DNA of 58,253 nt, taken from assembly GCA_003450735.1 (NCBI GenBank), contig DMEZ01000042.1, forward strand, positions 24,387 through 82,639, given 5' to 3'. A model generated the notes under the pieces. It had not been told where the DNA came from. It was given only the letters and a program-made list of their open reading frames with translations, and did not search any database. Position 1 is the first letter of the stretch, and each line of letters begins with the position of its first letter. Of this stretch, positions 51,356 to 58,253 are shown one piece after another. The translations under genes and the position numbers were made by a program. The stretch is from Elusimicrobiota bacterium. GTDB taxonomy: Bacteria; Elusimicrobiota; Elusimicrobia; UBA1565.

Positions 51356-52881
51356 TGTTCCTTGCCTGGGCCTCCCTCCTGCTCCTGTGCTCCTCGGCAC
51401 AGGCGGCGGTGAGCGGGGATTCCACCATCAGCGCCGACATCGGCGGGAAGCCTCTCGTCATCACGACCACGGAAAGGCTCTCCGGCGCCATCGGCTCCCT
51501 GACCTGGAACGGGAAGGAATTCATCGACAGCGCCGACCACGGCCGCGAGCTCCAATCGGCCAGCTCCTTCGACGGTCACGGCGAGTGCTTCAACCCCACG
51601 GAGGCGGGTTCCCGCGATGATGGCGCAGGCACCGGCCACACCAGCGTCCTCACGGCGCTCCGCGCTTCCGGCGACCGCCTCCTCACGCAGACGCAGATGG
51701 CGTTCTGGCTCCTGCCCGGAGAGACCGGCGCATGTCCCGCGGGCGGGACGGCCCGCAACGAGGGCCCCCTGTCCGGCCACGTCCTGACGAAATCGGTCAC
51801 GATCGGCTACCGGAACATGCCCCACGTCATCGAGTACCTGGTCGATTTCCACGTCCCCGAGCCCCACGCCTCCGCCCAGTTCGAGGCTCTCACCGGCTAC
51901 ATGCCGCCGGAGTTCTCCTCGTTCTGGGCCTTCGACCCCGCGACGGGGGGCGCCGCCCCCATCTCCGGGTTCACGGGCGAGCAGGGCCTGCCGGTGATCT
52001 TCTCCGCCGGCGCCAGCCACGCGATGGGCATCTACTCCCCCGGCGCCAGCTACGGGGTCTTCGGCTCCGAATGGCTCGGGGCTCCGGTCGTGAAATGGAA
52101 CGCGGTCTTCCGGAGAGCGGCCACCCCGGCGGGGGACTACAGCATGCGCTGCTTCGTGATCGTCGGCAGCCTCGCCGACGTGAAGGCCTCGACGCTGAAG
52201 CTCCACCGCTACCTTCATCCTTCCGCGGCGGGCTCCAGCGCTTCGGCGACGAACGCGGGCGCGGCTCCGCTCTCCGGCCAGACCGGCGCCGCCGGGACGG
52301 CCGGCAGCTCGAGCGGCTCTGCCTCGGCTGCGGCCGCACAAGGGACCGCGGCCGGACAGACGGGGGTTGCGGCGGCCGTTCCCGCAGGCGCGCAGGGGGC
52401 TGGGGCCGCCTCCGGGACCTCGAGCGGTTCGACTCAGTCGGGCCAGACGACGGGCGCTTCGCCCGGCACGACGGGGGCAGCGGTCCCCGCCGGCGCGCAG
52501 ACCGGCCAGACGGCCCCGGCCGGGTGGACGCAGACCGGGGGCACGTCCCAGACGAGCCCTTTCCTGAGCCTGGGAGCTCCCGAGCCCGGCGAAGGCGCCC
52601 CCGCAGACGGGGAGGCCGAGGTCCCGGGCACCGGCGACTGCGCCCTCGTCGAGGAGAACTGCGGCGGCGTCTACCGTGATTTCGACCGGAAGATCGAGCT
52701 CATCGAGCTCAAGATGTCCCTGTGCACCAAGTGGGAGTCCAGCGACAAGTCCATGGTGCAGGTGCTCGACCAGAACTGCTTCAATACCTGGATGGCCGAG
52801 CTCAACCGCCTGCGCGGCGAGAGGGACGACCTCTCGCGCGACTGCCAGGCCCGCCGGGAGAACTGCGTCACCGGCCCATGA
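51355..52881 (+). CDS. Secreted beta-rich protein with C-terminal six-cysteine domain
   Basis: 508 residues with a signal peptide (MFLAWASLLLLCSSAQA). The first 290 residues look like a beta-sandwich resembling carbohydrate-active or mutarotase-type folds (SGAIGSLTWNGKEFIDSADH, then SSFDGHGECFNPTEAGS and FQ-less stretches such as PHVIEYLVDFHVPEP). A Gly/Ala/Thr/Ser linker of about 130 residues follows, then the six-cysteine domain. No catalytic motif is certain. Middle gene of the operon; it shares its stop/start with both neighbours. Confidence 0.78.
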   Translation: MFLAWASLLLLCSSAQAAVSGDSTISADIGGKPLVITTTERLSGAIGSLTWNGKEFIDSADHGRELQSASSFDGHGECFNPTEAGSRDDGAGTGHTSVLTALRASGDRLLTQTQMAFWLLPGETGACPAGGTARNEGPLSGHVLTKSVTIGYRNMPHVIEYLVDFHVPEPHASAQFEALTGYMPPEFSSFWAFDPATGGAAPISGFTGEQGLPVIFSAGASHAMGIYSPGASYGVFGSEWLGAPVVKWNAVFRRAATPAGDYSMRCFVIVGSLADVKASTLKLHRYLHPSAAGSSASATNAGAAPLSGQTGAAGTAGSSSGSASAAAAQGTAAGQTGVAAAVPAGAQGAGAASGTSSGSTQSGQTTGASPGTTGAAVPAGAQTGQTAPAGWTQTGGTSQTSPFLSLGAPEPGEGAPADGEAEVPGTGDCALVEENCGGVYRDFDRKIELIELKMSLCTKWESSDKSMVQVLDQNCFNTWMAELNRLRGERDDLSRDCQARRENCVTGP

Positions 52882-55433
52882 AGCCCCTCTCGGCCGCCGT
52901 CCTTCTCCTCTTCGCGGCCTCGACGGACACAGACGGCTTTGCGGCATCGAGCCCCTTCCCATCGACGAGTCCAGGGCTTCACTTCCAGGGTCCCGCGGAC
53001 GGACAGACCTCCGTTCAGCAGGGAGTGAAGATCGACTGGCGGACCATCCCGATCTGGGATGACGCGGGCAGCCGGGAGCTCTACAAGGACATCAAGCCGC
53101 CCGCGTCCGGGGTCCGCTCCAGCCCGCAAATCAATGTCATGCCAGGGTACAGCAGCTACTCCTATTATAAGCGCACAATGACGCAAAAGTGCGCCCCTTG
53201 GACGGGGAAGACGACCCAGAACAGCTGCATCCCGGATTGGTTCGACACACAGATATCGGACGGGAATCCGCTTCGTGTACGCATCCTGATCCCCCCGGGA
53301 GTACGGTCAGCATCCTTCTGGTCCAGTTCGATCGCCGGCGGGACTATCATCGGAGGAGTCAGTCTCAGCCCCGACCAGGGTCTGCCCAGCAAGGCCCAGC
53401 GCTCGCTCGTCCATGTGACAGTCAACACCGATGGGACGGATCTTGGCGGCCGCCTGGGTCTTTGGGGCTGGGCTTTCGAGGGAGTCCTGCGATTCGGCCT
53501 TCGTCCCCTCGGGGTGTATCCCGGCACAGACCGCACCATAGGAACGGACAGCACTAAGCCCTATTATGTCTACCTGACGCTCTGGAGTCCCAACGGAAGA
53601 TACTCCTGGGGGATCCATGCCAGCGCCATCGCTATGGACATCGGCGACGCGGCGCTTTACCGGCGATGGGTCCAAGATTGCCTGGACAGGGGTACGGACT
53701 GCGTTTCAGGAGCGAGCGGGGCGGGGGCATCCGGCACGGCCGGGACGTCGGGCGCCGGGACACTGGCAAGCGCAGCGGACGGCGCGGCGGGGTCGGCCCG
53801 GTCGGGAGAGACTCTGCCGGGACAGGCGGGAGCCGACCCGGCCCTCGTGGACGGCCCCGGATCGCAGGAGGGGCGGGCGACGTCCCCGCCGGCCGCCACG
53901 ACGACCGACGGCGCGACCACTCCCCCCGCCGGGAGTCCATTCCCACGAACAAGCAAAGGATTCCATTTCCAAGGGCCCGCAGACGGACAGACCTCCGTTC
54001 AGCAGGGAGTGAACATCCACTGGAGGACCCTCCCCATCGAGGGCGACCCGTTGTCGGTCGGCCTTTATCAGAAGAAGCAAAGGACCGCCGCCGCCGAAGT
54101 CTCCTCCAGTATCAGCGTCATGCCTGGGGTGACCAGCTACACGTATTATCAGAGGACGCTGTCGTACAAGTGCTCGCCATGGCAAGGGAGGACGACCGTG
54201 GATACCTGCATACCGGATTGGTTCGATAAGGGCACGCTGGATGGGAACCCATTGCGGGTGCGCGTATTAATCCCTCCCGGCGTCCGGATCGCCCGGTTCG
54301 ATACAGGCGCGATCAATTACGTGGAACGGATCAATATCTTCGGGGGAGTCAGTCTCAGCCATGACCAGCGCTTGCCCACGATAGCGGAACGCCGGGACAT
54401 CCCCGGCTTCAGGGAGGCCCAGAACACTTCGAACTATTGGGTGACGATGGAGTCCCAATATTCAATGCGCCTTCCCCTTCGGCCTCTCGGAGTCGAACCG
54501 AAATACGGGCAGACCTTCGGGCAGTTCCCGGTCAATCCCATGCCCTATTACGTCTACATGACCCTATGGGATCCGCAGAAAGTCCCCTGGGCGATGGTGC
54601 AGACCTCCATCGACATGTACATCGGGGACGAGGCGCTCTACGACCGCTGGGTCCAGGACTGCCTGAGCGCGGGCACGGACTGCGTTCCGGGAGCGAGCGC
54701 CCAGGCTGCGGCGACGCAGCCCCCTGGAGCGGCGGCCGTTCAGACGGGGACGCCGCCTGCGGCAGGAGCGCCGACCGCCGGACCGCCGGCGAGCGGGATG
54801 GACGGCACAGCAGGGCCGGTTCGGACTTCTGGGGCCGCCGGATTGACAGGGACCGTCACGACCGCCGCGCTGTCGGGAGTGCCGGACGGAACGACCTCCA
54901 CCTTGAGCCACACGGACATCCCCCCCATCCCTCCGTCGCGGACCACGGCCTCTGGGACGACGGGCACCGGCACGACCGGCTCTGCCGGGGCCACGGCGAC
55001 GACTTCGGGACGAACCGGCGGGACGCAGACGGGGGGACAGCCCGGAGCAACCCCCGCCGCCTGGCCTCAGACCGGGGCGAGAGCGGCACAGACCGCGTCC
55101 AACAATCCCTTCGCCTCCCTTGCGGGCGCTCCCGACCCCGGCGAGGGCGCCCCCGCCGATGGGGAGGAGGAGGTCGAGGGCACCGGCGACTGCGACGTGG
55201 TCCAGGAGAACTGCGACGCGATCTACCGCGACTACGACCGCAAGCTGGAGATGGTCGAATTGAAGATGTCCCTGTGCACCAAGTGGGAGTCCAGCGACAA
55301 GTCCATGGTGCAGGTGCTCGACCAGGCCTGCGTCAACACCTGGATGACCGAGCTCAACCGGCTGCGCGGCGAAAGAGACGACCTCTCGCGCGACTGCCAG
55401 GCCCGCCGACAGGCCTGCGTCCAGGGCGGCTGA
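52878..55433 (+). CDS. Secreted protein with two tandem repeats and C-terminal six-cysteine domain
   Basis: 851 residues with a signal peptide. Two copies of a module of about 235 residues (about 30-275 and 353-610) each begin with HFQGPADGQTSVQQGV and contain CIPDWFD, RVRILIPPGVR/RVRVLIPPGVR and DRWVQDCL-type ends (YRRWVQDCL, YDRWVQDCL). They are separated and followed by Ala/Gly/Thr/Pro linkers; the six-cysteine domain closes the protein. Each module has paired Cys likely to be disulfide-bonded. Function unknown; a surface-exposed, repeat-built adhesin or enzyme subunit would fit. Last gene of the operon. Confidence 0.78.
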   Translation: MKPLSAAVLLLFAASTDTDGFAASSPFPSTSPGLHFQGPADGQTSVQQGVKIDWRTIPIWDDAGSRELYKDIKPPASGVRSSPQINVMPGYSSYSYYKRTMTQKCAPWTGKTTQNSCIPDWFDTQISDGNPLRVRILIPPGVRSASFWSSSIAGGTIIGGVSLSPDQGLPSKAQRSLVHVTVNTDGTDLGGRLGLWGWAFEGVLRFGLRPLGVYPGTDRTIGTDSTKPYYVYLTLWSPNGRYSWGIHASAIAMDIGDAALYRRWVQDCLDRGTDCVSGASGAGASGTAGTSGAGTLASAADGAAGSARSGETLPGQAGADPALVDGPGSQEGRATSPPAATTTDGATTPPAGSPFPRTSKGFHFQGPADGQTSVQQGVNIHWRTLPIEGDPLSVGLYQKKQRTAAAEVSSSISVMPGVTSYTYYQRTLSYKCSPWQGRTTVDTCIPDWFDKGTLDGNPLRVRVLIPPGVRIARFDTGAINYVERINIFGGVSLSHDQRLPTIAERRDIPGFREAQNTSNYWVTMESQYSMRLPLRPLGVEPKYGQTFGQFPVNPMPYYVYMTLWDPQKVPWAMVQTSIDMYIGDEALYDRWVQDCLSAGTDCVPGASAQAAATQPPGAAAVQTGTPPAAGAPTAGPPASGMDGTAGPVRTSGAAGLTGTVTTAALSGVPDGTTSTLSHTDIPPIPPSRTTASGTTGTGTTGSAGATATTSGRTGGTQTGGQPGATPAAWPQTGARAAQTASNNPFASLAGAPDPGEGAPADGEEEVEGTGDCDVVQENCDAIYRDYDRKLEMVELKMSLCTKWESSDKSMVQVLDQACVNTWMTELNRLRGERDDLSRDCQARRQACVQGG

Positions 55434-55434
55434 G

Positions 55435-55596
55435 TTGCCCCTCTCCGAATTCTGTCCGAAGTGCGGCAACCCCGTGTCGGAATCCGCGCGGCGAACAGCC
55501 CAACGGGAGAGCCGGCCGGCGCATCCTCAAGGGCTTCGCTCTCGCCCCGGCAATGGCCCGATGCTCCTATCATATGCTATTGCAATCTACCTATAA
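55435..55596 (+). pseudogene. Possible zinc-ribbon fragment
   Basis: A TTG two bases past the previous stop opens a 53-codon frame that begins with SEFCPKCGNPVSESAR, the first knuckle of a double zinc ribbon. The second CxxC is missing and the rest is unrelated, so it is a remnant or a chance frame. It has no ribosome site and runs to the promoter of the cytochrome gene. Confidence 0.25.
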
Positions 55597-55607
55597 GCTG
55601 CTATAAT
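55580..55607 (+). promoter_or_regulatory. Sigma-70-type promoter of the cytochrome gene
   Basis: -35 TTGCAA (55580-55585), 16-bp spacer, perfect -10 TATAAT (55602-55607), in an AT-rich patch. Transcription should begin near 55614, giving a leader of about 24 nt with GGGAGG. Confidence 0.75.
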
Positions 55608-55637
55608 ATGTCTAGAATCTGGGAGGATCCAAACGCC

Positions 55638-56090
55638 ATGAAGAAGCTGCCCTGGCTGTACGCGCCGCTCGCCCTGGCCTTCGCCCTCGGCCTCGCCGCC
55701 CCGGCCAGCGCAGCCGGCAAGAAGGAAGACAAGGCCCCCGAGGCCGCGGAGAAGAAGGACGACAAGGCCGCCAAGGCCGACGAGAAGAAAGACGAGAAGG
55801 CCGCGGAAGCCGCTCCGGCCGGCGAAGTCCCGGAGATCCTCCTGCTCGACAAGACCGGCAAGCTGGCCCCGGTGAAGTTCCAGCACGCCGCCCACGGCAA
55901 GCTCAACGAGTGCAAGGACTGCCACGAGGGCGACAAGCCCCTCTTCGAGCAGAAGCGCAGCACCGAGGGCTTCAAGATGGCGGACATGCACGCCGGCAAG
56001 AACTGCGGCGCCTGCCACGACGGCAAGGACCACGGCGCCCGCAAGAAGGTCTTCTCCTCGAAGACCTGCATGAAGTGCCACAAGAAGTAG
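55638..56090 (+). CDS. Secreted triheme c-type cytochrome (c3/c7-like)
   Basis: 150 residues with a signal peptide (about 1-25), then a Lys/Glu/Ala-rich linker. Three haem-binding CxxCH motifs are visible: CKDCH, CGACH and CMKCH, along with extra His (QHAAHGK, MHAGK) that can serve as distal ligands, as in c7-type cytochromes. It should be a periplasmic electron carrier. It has its own strong promoter and a terminator-like hairpin, so it is a single-gene unit, apparently separate from the ECF system. Confidence 0.88.
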   Translation: MKKLPWLYAPLALAFALGLAAPASAAGKKEDKAPEAAEKKDDKAAKADEKKDEKAAEAAPAGEVPEILLLDKTGKLAPVKFQHAAHGKLNECKDCHEGDKPLFEQKRSTEGFKMADMHAGKNCGACHDGKDHGARKKVFSSKTCMKCHKK

Positions 56091-56113
56091 GCGTCCCCCT
56101 CTGAAGAACGGCC

Positions 56114-56143
56114 CAGAGCCCCTTCCTCAAGGAAGGGGCTCTG
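56114..56143 (+). terminator. Hairpin after the cytochrome gene
   Basis: A perfect 14-bp stem CAGAGCCCCTTCCT/AGGAAGGGGCTCTG with a minimal loop. It lacks a U-tract; position and strength still suggest termination. Confidence 0.6.
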
Positions 56144-56163
56144 CGTTCAAGGGCGCGCAATGG

Positions 56164-56169
56164 TATCAT
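56164..56169 (+). promoter_or_regulatory. -10 element of a probably leaderless transcript
   Basis: TATCAT, 6 nt before the ATG at 56176. Confidence 0.4.
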
Positions 56170-56175
56170 AGCCCG

Positions 56176-58253
56176 ATGCCGCTGATGAGGCGCCTGTTTT
56201 CCGCCGCCCTGCTCGCCGCCCTCCTGGCGGCGCCCTCGGCCGCGGCGCCCGCGCCCCAGCCGGAAGGGCCCTGGGTGGGCCGCGTCGTCGCGGCGATGAT
56301 CGAGCAGGGCCACTACAGCCGCCGCCCCGTGGATGCGGAGATCTCCCGCCGGATGCTGCTCCGCTACCTGGAAGCCTACGACTACGGACACCTGCTCTTC
56401 CTGAAGCCCGAAGTCGACGATTTCGAGGCCCGCTTCGGCTCGACTTTGGGCGAGCGCCTCAAAGCGGGCGACCTGCGGCCGGCCTACGAGATCTTCGAGC
56501 GCTTCCTCTCGCGGCTCGAGGAGCGCGAGCGGCAGGCGCAGGAGATCCTGGCTTCGACCCCGACCTTCACGGCGGACGAGTCGATGCCCCTCGAGCTGCA
56601 CAAGGGGCCCTGGCCGGCGGGCGAAGCCGAGGCCCGCGACCTCTGGCGCAAAAACATCAAGTACGAGGCCCTCCAGGCGCGCCTCGACGGGCAGAAGCCC
56701 GAGGAGCAGGCCAAGACCGTGCTCGGCCACTACGACAACCTGCTCACCGTCTACCGGCAGTTCGACGGCGGCGACGTGGTCCAGGTGTATCTCTCGGCCC
56801 TCTGCGAGGCCCTGGACCCCCACTCCGAGTACATGGGCGCGTCCCAGCAGAAGAACTTCGACATCACCATGCGCCTCTCGCTGACCGGCATCGGCGCGGT
56901 CCTGCGCCCCGACGGGGGCCTGGCCCGCGTCGTCTCCCTGGTCCCCGGCGGGCCGGCGGACAAGGACAAGCAGCTCAAGCCCAACGACCGCATCGAGGCC
57001 GTGGCCCAGGGCGAGGGCCCGTGGGTGGAGGCGGCCGGGATGCGCCTCGACCATCTCGTCGAGCTCATCCGGGGCAGGAAGGGGACGACCGTCCGCCTGA
57101 GGATCATCCCGGCCGACGCGATCGACCCCTCGACCCGGCTCGTCCTCTCCCTGGTGCGCGACGAGATCCGCCTGAAGGACCAGGAGGCCAGGGCCCGGCT
57201 CATCGACCGCCCCGGCCCGGGCGGACGCCTGCGCCGGATCGGCGTCATCGACCTCCCCTCGTTCTACGCGGACATGAGCCGCTCGAACGGGGGCAAGAGC
57301 ACCACGCGGGACGTCGAGCGTTTGCTGGAGAGCCTCCAGTCGAAGGGGATCGACGCCCTCGTCCTCGACCTCCGGCGCAACGGCGGGGGCGCGCTCAACG
57401 AGGCCCTCGCTCTCACGGGGCTCTTCCTCCCTGCCGGGCCCGCGGTCCAGGTACGGGAGGCCGGCGGGCGCGTCTCGGTCCTGCCGGCGGAGCCTTCGAC
57501 GGTCTCCTACGCGGGCCCGCTCGTGGTCTTGACCTCGCGCGCCTCCGCGTCGGCTTCGGAGATCCTGGCCGCGGCCCTCCAGGACTACGGCCGGGCCGTC
57601 GTCGTGGGCGCCAAGAGCACCTTCGGCAAAGGCACGGTCCAGGCCGTCATCGGGCTCAAGCCCTTCCTGCCGCCCCGGCTCTCCGGCTTCGACCCCGGCG
57701 CCCTGCGTTTGACGACGCAGAAGTTCTACCGGGTCTCGGGCGGCTCCACCCAGAACCGAGGCGTCATCCCCGACATCCGCCTCCCCTCGCTCGAGGACGA
57801 ACTGGATGTCTCCGAGTCCTCCATGACCTACGCCCTGCCCTACGACGAGATCCCACCCGCCGGCTTCGCGAGGCTGGGCTCCGTGGACCGCGTTCTTCCC
57901 AGGCTGAAGGCCGCTTCCGCCCGGCGCGCGGCAGCCTCCCCGGAATTCGGCTACGTCCGGGAGGACCTCCTCCGCCTGCTCGAGCGCCGAAAGGAGAAGT
58001 CGGTGTCCTTGAACGAGGCGGAGCGCCGAACCCAGATGGCCGACGACAAGGCGCTCGAGACGCGCCGCAAGAAGGAGCGCCAGGCGCGTCCGCGCCCGAA
58101 GGAGGCGGTCTGGGCGATCACGCTCGACGACCTCGCGGGGAAGCCGGAGGCCGACGAGACCACGCCGCCCTCCAAGTCGACCGGCACGGCGGAAGGCTAC
58201 GAGAAGGCCCCGCCCGCGCCCGACATCGTGCTCGAGGAGTCCGTGAACATCGC
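56176..58253 (+). CDS. prc: Tail-specific C-terminal-processing protease (3' end outside window)
   Basis: A periplasmic S41 serine protease that trims envelope proteins. 692 codons are visible and the frame is still open. Signal peptide (about 1-24), Tsp N-terminal helical domain (YLEAYDYGHLLFLKPEVDDF), an LDPHSEYMG segment, PDZ domain (about 235-320, LTGIGAVL to GRKGTTVRLRI), and the S41 core with catalytic Ser459 (ASASASEIL) and Lys485 (KSTFGKGTVQ), followed by the Tsp C-terminal domain (GVIPDIRLPS onward). It is a long Prc/Tsp-type rather than short CtpA-type protein. Confidence 0.92.
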   Translation, partial: MPLMRRLFSAALLAALLAAPSAAAPAPQPEGPWVGRVVAAMIEQGHYSRRPVDAEISRRMLLRYLEAYDYGHLLFLKPEVDDFEARFGSTLGERLKAGDLRPAYEIFERFLSRLEERERQAQEILASTPTFTADESMPLELHKGPWPAGEAEARDLWRKNIKYEALQARLDGQKPEEQAKTVLGHYDNLLTVYRQFDGGDVVQVYLSALCEALDPHSEYMGASQQKNFDITMRLSLTGIGAVLRPDGGLARVVSLVPGGPADKDKQLKPNDRIEAVAQGEGPWVEAAGMRLDHLVELIRGRKGTTVRLRIIPADAIDPSTRLVLSLVRDEIRLKDQEARARLIDRPGPGGRLRRIGVIDLPSFYADMSRSNGGKSTTRDVERLLESLQSKGIDALVLDLRRNGGGALNEALALTGLFLPAGPAVQVREAGGRVSVLPAEPSTVSYAGPLVVLTSRASASASEILAAALQDYGRAVVVGAKSTFGKGTVQAVIGLKPFLPPRLSGFDPGALRLTTQKFYRVSGGSTQNRGVIPDIRLPSLEDELDVSESSMTYALPYDEIPPAGFARLGSVDRVLPRLKAASARRAAASPEFGYVREDLLRLLERRKEKSVSLNEAERRTQMADDKALETRRKKERQARPRPKEAVWAITLDDLAGKPEADETTPPSKSTGTAEGYEKAPPAPDIVLEESVNI

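Overview
The window is 58 kb of GC-rich DNA with dense, short-spaced genes on both strands. It comes from a Gram-negative bacterium: there is an OmpA-type outer-membrane protein, an AsmA-like protein, apolipoprotein N-acyltransferase, a tail-specific protease and many proteins with export signals. The gene mix (fused AmmeMemoRadiSam proteins, GTP-type PEP carboxykinase, membrane-fused spermidine-synthase-like proteins, many secreted proteins of unknown family) suggests a deep-branching, poorly cultured phylum; Elusimicrobiota is my best guess, but the sequence alone does not prove it. No rRNA, tRNA, CRISPR array or intact insertion sequence was seen.

Layout. 1-5.7 kb holds central carbon genes: aconitase (cut by the window edge) and isocitrate dehydrogenase on +, facing citrate synthase and PEP carboxykinase on -. 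5.7-8.5 kb (-) has a CheC-like/CheY-like pair, an Hsp20 with a short HspR-like regulator, and galT. 8.6-16.8 kb (+) has an ECF sigma factor with a membrane partner, a CpaB/RcpC-like protein, an AmmeMemoRadiSam operon continuing into a GH5 glycosidase and an HExxH lipoprotein, then AsmA-like and OmpA-like proteins. 16.8-32.7 kb mixes an amidase, a spermidine-synthase-like membrane protein, ankyrin, coiled-coil and cysteine-peptidase-like secreted proteins, a polyferredoxin, a phospholipase D-like protein, a thioredoxin-like protein, a eukaryotic-type S-adenosylmethionine decarboxylase and Lnt. 36.6-40.5 kb is a lower-GC insert of four - strand genes with strong Shine-Dalgarno sites.

The most interesting part is 40.5-55.4 kb. 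An ECF sigma factor leads a six-gene - strand operon: a zinc-finger anti-sigma-like protein with a very long extracytoplasmic part, three paralogues of that extracytoplasmic part, and a secreted protein. Back to back with it is a three-gene + operon whose products all end in the same six-cysteine domain. The 95-bp gap between the operons holds two mirror-image ECF-type promoters (TGTAACC, 17 bp, GTAT). A small second copy of the theme lies at 31.9-34.0 kb. All the membrane-anchored non-sigma proteins I could compare carry a similar Ser/acid-rich then Pro-Trp motif just outside the membrane. I read this as an undescribed envelope assembly controlled by its own ECF sigma factor; its function is unknown.

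Across the GC-rich part many single genes have a TANNNT -10 element only 6-7 nt before the start codon and no Shine-Dalgarno, which points to frequent leaderless transcripts. The window ends with a triheme c-type cytochrome and the start of a Prc/Tsp protease.
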